Part shown: piece after piece, positions 4,844 to 7,729 of the stretch
Layout of the letters: the number at the start of each line of letters is the position of its first letter
How positions within the stretch are numbered: position 1 is the first letter of the stretch
NCBI GenBank assembly: GCA_025928415.1
Contig: JAICJK010000098.1
Coordinates: forward strand, 1-7,729
Direction of reading: 5' to 3'
Origin: Solirubrobacteraceae bacterium
GTDB taxonomy: Bacteria; Actinomycetota; Thermoleophilia; Solirubrobacterales; Solirubrobacteraceae
DNA: 7,729 bases
Position numbers and translations under genes: made by a program
Notes under the pieces: model-generated
Databases searched by the model: none
The model's input: only the letters and a program-made list of their open reading frames with translations
What the model was told of the DNA's origin: nothing

Positions 4844-5491
4844 ATGCCCGTGCAGCCCTCGACCGGTCGCTTCGGCCAGGTGACGGACAACGAGGCCAAG
4901 TACAGCGAGGCAGCCGGGGTCGAGCGGCGTCTGCTGGCTCGCTTCCGGGCGCGGGTGCTGGCCCAGGCGCGGCCGCTGGCGCCGCGCCGCGTGCTCGACG
5001 CGGGGTGCGGCGAGGGTCATGTGACGGCGTGGCTCGGCTCGGCATTGGACCACAGCGAGGTGACGGGGGTCGACGGACGGGCCGAGGCGCTCGTGGCCTT
5101 CCGGGCGCGCAACCCGAACCTGCGCGCCGAGGAGGGGGACCTCGCCGCCCTCCCGTTCGACGACGACGCCTTCGACCTCGTGGTCTGCACCGAAGTCCTC
5201 GAGCACCTACCCGATCCTGCGGCGGTCCTGCGCGAGCTCGGCCGGGTCAGCGCCGGCCACCTGCTGCTCACGGTCCCCCATGAGCCGTTCTTCCGGACGG
5301 GCAATCTCCTCGCCGGGCGCTACGCCTCGCGCCTGGGATCGACGCCCGGTCACCTCTCGACCTGGGGCCGGCGGGGCTTCCTGCGCGTGGTCGCCTCCGA
5401 GCTCGAGCCGGTGCGCTGGTTCTCGGCGTTCCCCTGGCAGGGCGTGGTGGCCAGGCCGCGGATGGACGGCGGCGGGCTCGGCGCGGCCTGA
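4844..5491 (+). CDS. Class I SAM-dependent methyltransferase
   Basis: 215 residues. The Rossmann-fold SAM site is clear: motif I VLDAGCGEGHVT (50-61), the acidic end of strand 2 in TGVDGR (74-79), GDLAALPFDDDAFDLVV (98-114) and CTEVLEHLPDP (115-125). The C-terminal part has PHEPFFRTGNLLAGRY and TPGHLSTWGRRGF, a pattern I associate with methyltransferases encoded beside GT2 genes in cell-envelope sugar loci. It probably methylates a sugar or lipid-linked intermediate at the membrane face; no membrane helix is present. It is divergent from the GT2 gene across 58 bases, sharing the palindrome, so the two are probably controlled together. The ATG at 4844 is set by the TAGGGT spacing and by the conserved region beginning soon after. 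An upstream in-frame ATG at 4712 would run through the whole GT2 promoter and is unlikely. Confidence 0.9.
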   Translation: MPVQPSTGRFGQVTDNEAKYSEAAGVERRLLARFRARVLAQARPLAPRRVLDAGCGEGHVTAWLGSALDHSEVTGVDGRAEALVAFRARNPNLRAEEGDLAALPFDDDAFDLVVCTEVLEHLPDPAAVLRELGRVSAGHLLLTVPHEPFFRTGNLLAGRYASRLGSTPGHLSTWGRRGFLRVVASELEPVRWFSAFPWQGVVARPRMDGGGLGAA

Positions 5492-5566
5492 CCGTGGCGG
5501 CTTTGCACAGCTTTCTCGGCGAACACATCTGCATGGCTGCCCGAGATTCCTCACGCGACGGGCCAT

Positions 5567-5776
5567 GTGAAAAGCTTGTGTCATATGCAACGGAAGCTGA
5601 GCGAGCGCGGCACACGAGGGCATCTGAGCTACGAGCGGGCCTTGGCGGAGCTCGCGCGCGAGCACGCCAGCGATGGCGGCTTGCCGCGCGCCCGCCGCGC
5701 AGTCGCTCCTTCGGCGGCCCCCACGGTGGGCGCCTTGCGCGCGCTCGCCGACGTGGCCGTCAAGCCGCGGGTCTGA
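5567..5776 (+). CDS. Possible small hypothetical protein (69 aa)
   Basis: Not recognised. The frame opens with GTG at 5567 (or ATG at 5585, giving 63 residues) and ends with TGA at 5776. The product is basic with a likely amphipathic helix (LSYERALAELAREH, 20-33), then an alanine/proline-rich stretch and a short hydrophobic C-terminus (GALRALADVAVK). Third codon positions are mostly G or C (58 of 69), which favours coding, but the first 18 codons are more AT-rich and there is no ribosome binding site or TAnnnT at a useful distance. There are no cysteines except one near the GTG start. It stands alone on the plus strand between the methyltransferase and PPK2 genes. It may be a real small gene or a chance frame. 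Confidence 0.35.
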   Translation: MKSLCHMQRKLSERGTRGHLSYERALAELAREHASDGGLPRARRAVAPSAAPTVGALRALADVAVKPRV

Positions 5777-5846
5777 GGACCACACGGCCGACGCGGGCCC
5801 GCACGCCCTTGGCGCCGCCGGCGGCCACATCGCCCCGGCCCTTGGA

Positions 5847-5852
5847 TAGCGT
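5847..5852 (+). promoter_or_regulatory. -10 element of the PPK2 gene (TAGCGT)
   Basis: TAGCGT ends 5 bases before the ATG at 5858. The gap is slightly shorter than at the other genes, so transcription may begin at or just inside the start codon. The 81 bases 5777-5857 otherwise hold only a GC-rich 12-bp palindrome (5814-5825). Confidence 0.4.
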
Positions 5853-5857
5853 TGGCC

Positions 5858-6733
5858 ATGGGCAACCGGCACCGCGATCCATCCACCGAGACCGCTCGGC
5901 GCATCAGCGATCTCCTGCGCGCCCCGGCCGGCGCCGTTGACCTGCGCGGCGTCGACGCGCGCGCCACCCCCGGCTTCGAGGGCGGCAAGGCCGGCGCCGC
6001 CGAGCGGCGGCCGGCGCTCGCGGCGCGCCTGTCGACGCTGCAGGAGCAGCTCTACGCCGAGGGCCGCCATGGCTCGGCGCGCAGCGTGCTGCTCGTCCTG
6101 CAGGGCATGGACACCTCGGGCAAGGGCGGCACCGTGCGCCACGTCGTCGGCCAGGTCGACCCGGGAGGCGTCCACGCCGCGTCGTTCGGCCCCCCGACCG
6201 CGGAGGAGCTGCGGCACGGCTTTCTGTGGCGCGTGCGGCGCCGCCTCCCCGCTCCCGGGCAGCTCGGCGTCTTCGACCGCTCGCACTACGAGGACGTGGT
6301 GGCCGCGCGCGTGCGCGGGACCGTCGACCGCCGGACGTGGTCGCGCCGCTATGCGGCGATCAACCGCTTCGAGGCCGAGCTGACCGCGCGCGGGACGCGG
6401 ATCGTCAAGTGCTTCCTGCACATCTCCGCCGCCGAGCAGCGCGAGCGGCTCCTGGCCCGGCTCGACGACCCGGACAAGCACTGGAAGTTCGACCCCGCGG
6501 ATCTCGACGACCGCGAGCGGTGGGAGGAGTACCTCGTCGCCTACGGCGAGGCCATCGAGCGCTGCAGCACCGACGCGGCCCCCTGGTACATCGTGCCCGC
6601 GGACCGCAAGTGGTACCGCAACCATGCCGTCACCCAGCTCCTGATCGAGCAGCTCGAGGAGCTGTCGCTGCGCTGGCCGGAGGGGTCCTTCGACGTGGCC
6701 GAGCAGCGCGAGCGGCTGCTCGCGCTGCCGTGA
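5858..6733 (+). CDS. PPK2-family polyphosphate:nucleotide phosphotransferase
   Basis: Moves phosphate between inorganic polyphosphate and nucleotides (typically AMP or ADP to ADP or ATP); cytosolic. 291 residues, a single PPK2 domain of usual size. Visible motifs: Walker A GMDTSGKGGT (83-92, K89), SFGPPTAEELRHGFLWR (109-125), Walker B FDRSHYEDV (139-147), then the lid-region arginines, and near the end APWYIVPADRKWYRNHAV, which is typical of the family. The pattern with HGFLWR and DRSHYED fits the single-domain class III-like group, but the direction (AMP, ADP or both) cannot be fixed from sequence. The start at ATG 5858 is preferred over a TTG at 5852, which lies at the end of the -10 hexamer. 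The gene has its own promoter and is convergent with the Ig-like protein gene. Confidence 0.93.
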   Translation: MGNRHRDPSTETARRISDLLRAPAGAVDLRGVDARATPGFEGGKAGAAERRPALAARLSTLQEQLYAEGRHGSARSVLLVLQGMDTSGKGGTVRHVVGQVDPGGVHAASFGPPTAEELRHGFLWRVRRRLPAPGQLGVFDRSHYEDVVAARVRGTVDRRTWSRRYAAINRFEAELTARGTRIVKCFLHISAAEQRERLLARLDDPDKHWKFDPADLDDRERWEEYLVAYGEAIERCSTDAAPWYIVPADRKWYRNHAVTQLLIEQLEELSLRWPEGSFDVAEQRERLLALP

Positions 6734-6735
6734 CG

Positions 6736-6752
6736 GCCCGCGGCGCGCGGGC
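6736..6752. terminator. GC hairpin between convergent PPK2 and Ig-like protein genes
   Basis: GCCCGCG (6736-6742) pairs exactly with CGCGGGC (6746-6752) around a 3-base loop, filling most of the 21 bases between the two convergent stop codons. No U-tract follows on either strand. From position it is a plausible bidirectional terminator. Confidence 0.5.
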
Positions 6753-6754
6753 GG

Positions 6755-7729
6755 CTACCTCCGCTTGGCCTTGTGCTTGGCCTTCGCCTTGTGCTTGGCC
6801 TTGTGCTTCGGCTTGGCCTTGTGCTTGGGCTTCGGCTTGGCGAGCCTGACCGTCCTGGTCGCCGTCGCGGTCGACACGTTGCCCGCGGTGTCCTTGGCCG
6901 TCACGGTCACCGACGCCTTGGCCAGCGCGCCCGCGTACTTCTTCGCGATCGCCTTCGGGATCGCGATCTTGATCGGCAGCGCCTGACCCGGAGCGACGGT
7001 CGCCACGGCCGGGGCCAGCTTGACCACGACCTTCTTCGGCTTGCGCTTCTTCTTGTGCTTGTGCTTCGGCTTGGGCTTGCGTGCCGCCTGCGCGCGCGTC
7101 GACGCCTTCTTCGTCGCGGCGGGCGGGGTGATCGTCAGCGTCGACACGCTGGTGACCGTCGCCGGCGAGTCGCAGTCGACGCTGATCACGAGCGGCTTGC
7201 CCGCGCCGCCGGTGCCGCCCGGGCGGTCCCCGGTGACCTTGACGGCGCACTTGGGCGGGACCTGGTCGACGAACGTCGCCTGCGCGGAGGCCTGCGGCTC
7301 GTTGCCCTCCCGGGTCCCGTTGTTGTTGAGGTCGACGTAGGCCACGATCGTGTCGAAGCCCGCGTTCGTGCCCGGGTCGGTGATCGCCGCGTTTCCGGCG
7401 GCGTCGATGACGGCGGTGGCGCTCACCGGGTTGACGCCGACGATCGTGGAGCGCAGCGGCTTGCCCGTGAACGGCGTGCCCGCGGTGTCCTTGGCCGTCG
7501 CCACGATCGTGATCGGCACGCCCTGCGGCGCGCCCGCGTTGGTCTGGTCGAACTGCAGCGCCGCGGGCGCAGCGGTCCGGACCGTGAACGCGTAGCTCGA
7601 CGTCGCGCCGTCGGCCAGCGGCGCGGTCAGCGCCTGGTCCCACTCGACGCCGCCGGCGTTGTCGACGTTCTCGCCGAGCACCGAGTCGTCGAACGTCGCC
7701 GCGGTCGCGGTCGCCGCCTGCTCGATGCG
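6755..7729 (-). CDS. Exported Ig-like domain protein with alternating-lysine tail, C-terminal part (cut by right edge)
   Basis: 324 residues are visible and the frame runs off the right edge, so the N-terminus and any signal peptide are missing. Numbering from the edge: a Ser/Thr/Ala-rich segment, then a bacterial Ig-like (Big_1-type) domain at about 52-155, with the typical TIVATAKDTAG, AGFDTIVAYVD and an acidic DLNNNGTREGNEP (133-145) that resembles Ca-binding loops. Next PPKC...VDC (C161, C186), which may form a disulfide, then the first basic block (218-233). A second beta-sandwich follows (about 234-295; VTVTAKDTAGNVSTATATRT) and then a 27-residue basic tail to the stop. Known: such domains occur in secreted or surface proteins. 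Inferred: the polycationic tail binds anionic wall polymers in place of an LPXTG or membrane anchor, neither of which is present. Exact function unknown. Confidence 0.8.
   Translation of the reverse strand, partial: RIEQAATATAATFDDSVLGENVDNAGGVEWDQALTAPLADGATSSYAFTVRTAAPAALQFDQTNAGAPQGVPITIVATAKDTAGTPFTGKPLRSTIVGVNPVSATAVIDAAGNAAITDPGTNAGFDTIVAYVDLNNNGTREGNEPQASAQATFVDQVPPKCAVKVTGDRPGGTGGAGKPLVISVDCDSPATVTSVSTLTITPPAATKKASTRAQAARKPKPKHKHKKKRKPKKVVVKLAPAVATVAPGQALPIKIAIPKAIAKKYAGALAKASVTVTAKDTAGNVSTATATRTVRLAKPKPKHKAKPKHKAKHKAKAKHKAKRR
6758..6838 (-). repeat. Tandem codons for the alternating-lysine C-terminal tail
   Basis: Codes for 27 residues in which every odd position from 1 to 25 is lysine; the residues between are A, H and P, ending RR. 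The DNA is a run of AAG codons alternating with GCC, CAC or CCG, with near-repeats of GCCAAGCACAAG. Such a run can grow or shrink by slippage or unequal crossing-over. Confidence 0.8.
7031..7078 (-). repeat. Internal alternating-lysine block
   Basis: Codes for 16 residues (KPKPKHKHKKKRKPKK), again lysine at every odd position, between the two beta-rich domains. It has the same K-x pattern as the C-terminal tail but not the same unit order, so a copy of one from the other is possible but not shown. Confidence 0.7.

Noticed and set aside
5814..5825. GCCGCCGGCGGC palindrome before PPK2 as an operator
   Set aside because: It is low-complexity GC repeat sequence of a kind expected by chance here, with no second feature to support it.
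6765..6986. Plus-strand hydrophobic frames opposite the Ig-like protein gene (also 7020-7340 and 7350-7595)
   Set aside because: They are the mirror image of Lys/Ala/Val codons in the minus-strand gene; the minus frame has recognisable Ig-like domains and a proper stop at the convergent junction.
1..7729. CRISPR array, insertion sequence, prophage, toxin-antitoxin pair or defence island
   Set aside because: No direct repeats with spacers, no transposase or integrase, no terminal repeats with target duplications, and no defence-family proteins were seen.

Overview
The window is very GC-rich, with strong G/C bias at third codon positions. Most gene starts lack a purine-rich Shine-Dalgarno sequence and instead have a TAnnnT hexamer 5-10 bases upstream. 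Together with the protein families present and a lysine/histidine-rich exported protein, this suggests a high-GC actinomycete, possibly a Thermoleophilia/Solirubrobacterales type. That lineage guess is inference from style, not a phylogenetic result. There is no rRNA, tRNA, CRISPR array, transposase, integrase or phage gene; it reads as chromosomal housekeeping and cell-envelope sequence.

Layout. (1) 1-1975, cysteine synthesis: cysE (minus, cut by the left edge) and cysK (minus) are separated by an opposite-strand, cysteine-rich RBBP9/YdeN-type serine hydrolase. The hydrolase and cysE appear to share one symmetric -10 element at 417-423. (2) 1976-2318: a non-coding gap with nested hairpins. 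(3) 2319-5491, an envelope-lipid or glycolipid module: an SRPBCC-fold protein overlaps a multi-pass LPG-synthase-TM/AglD-type membrane protein; a membrane-anchored GT2 glycosyltransferase lies convergent to it; a class I SAM methyltransferase is divergent from the GT2 gene, with a perfect 18-bp palindrome in the shared promoter region. (4) 5492-5857: a locally AT-richer gap with one doubtful small ORF. (5) 5858-6733: a PPK2-family polyphosphate-nucleotide phosphotransferase. (6) 6755-7729: the C-terminal part of an exported Ig-like protein (minus, cut by the right edge) with two blocks in which every second residue is lysine.

How the genes fit together. CysE makes O-acetylserine and CysK converts it to cysteine; the hydrolase between them has no known link to that pathway. 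The GT2, the LPG-TM protein and the methyltransferase fit a scheme in which a sugar is loaded on a polyprenyl phosphate, moved or used at the membrane and methylated, but the substrate cannot be read from sequence. All three convergent gene junctions carry a short GC-rich inverted repeat without a U-tract; in one, both stop codons lie in the stem. No clear undescribed defence or mobile system is visible. The most original signals are the shared or facing leaderless promoters, the operator-like palindrome, the structured gap at 2109-2251 and the alternating-lysine tails.
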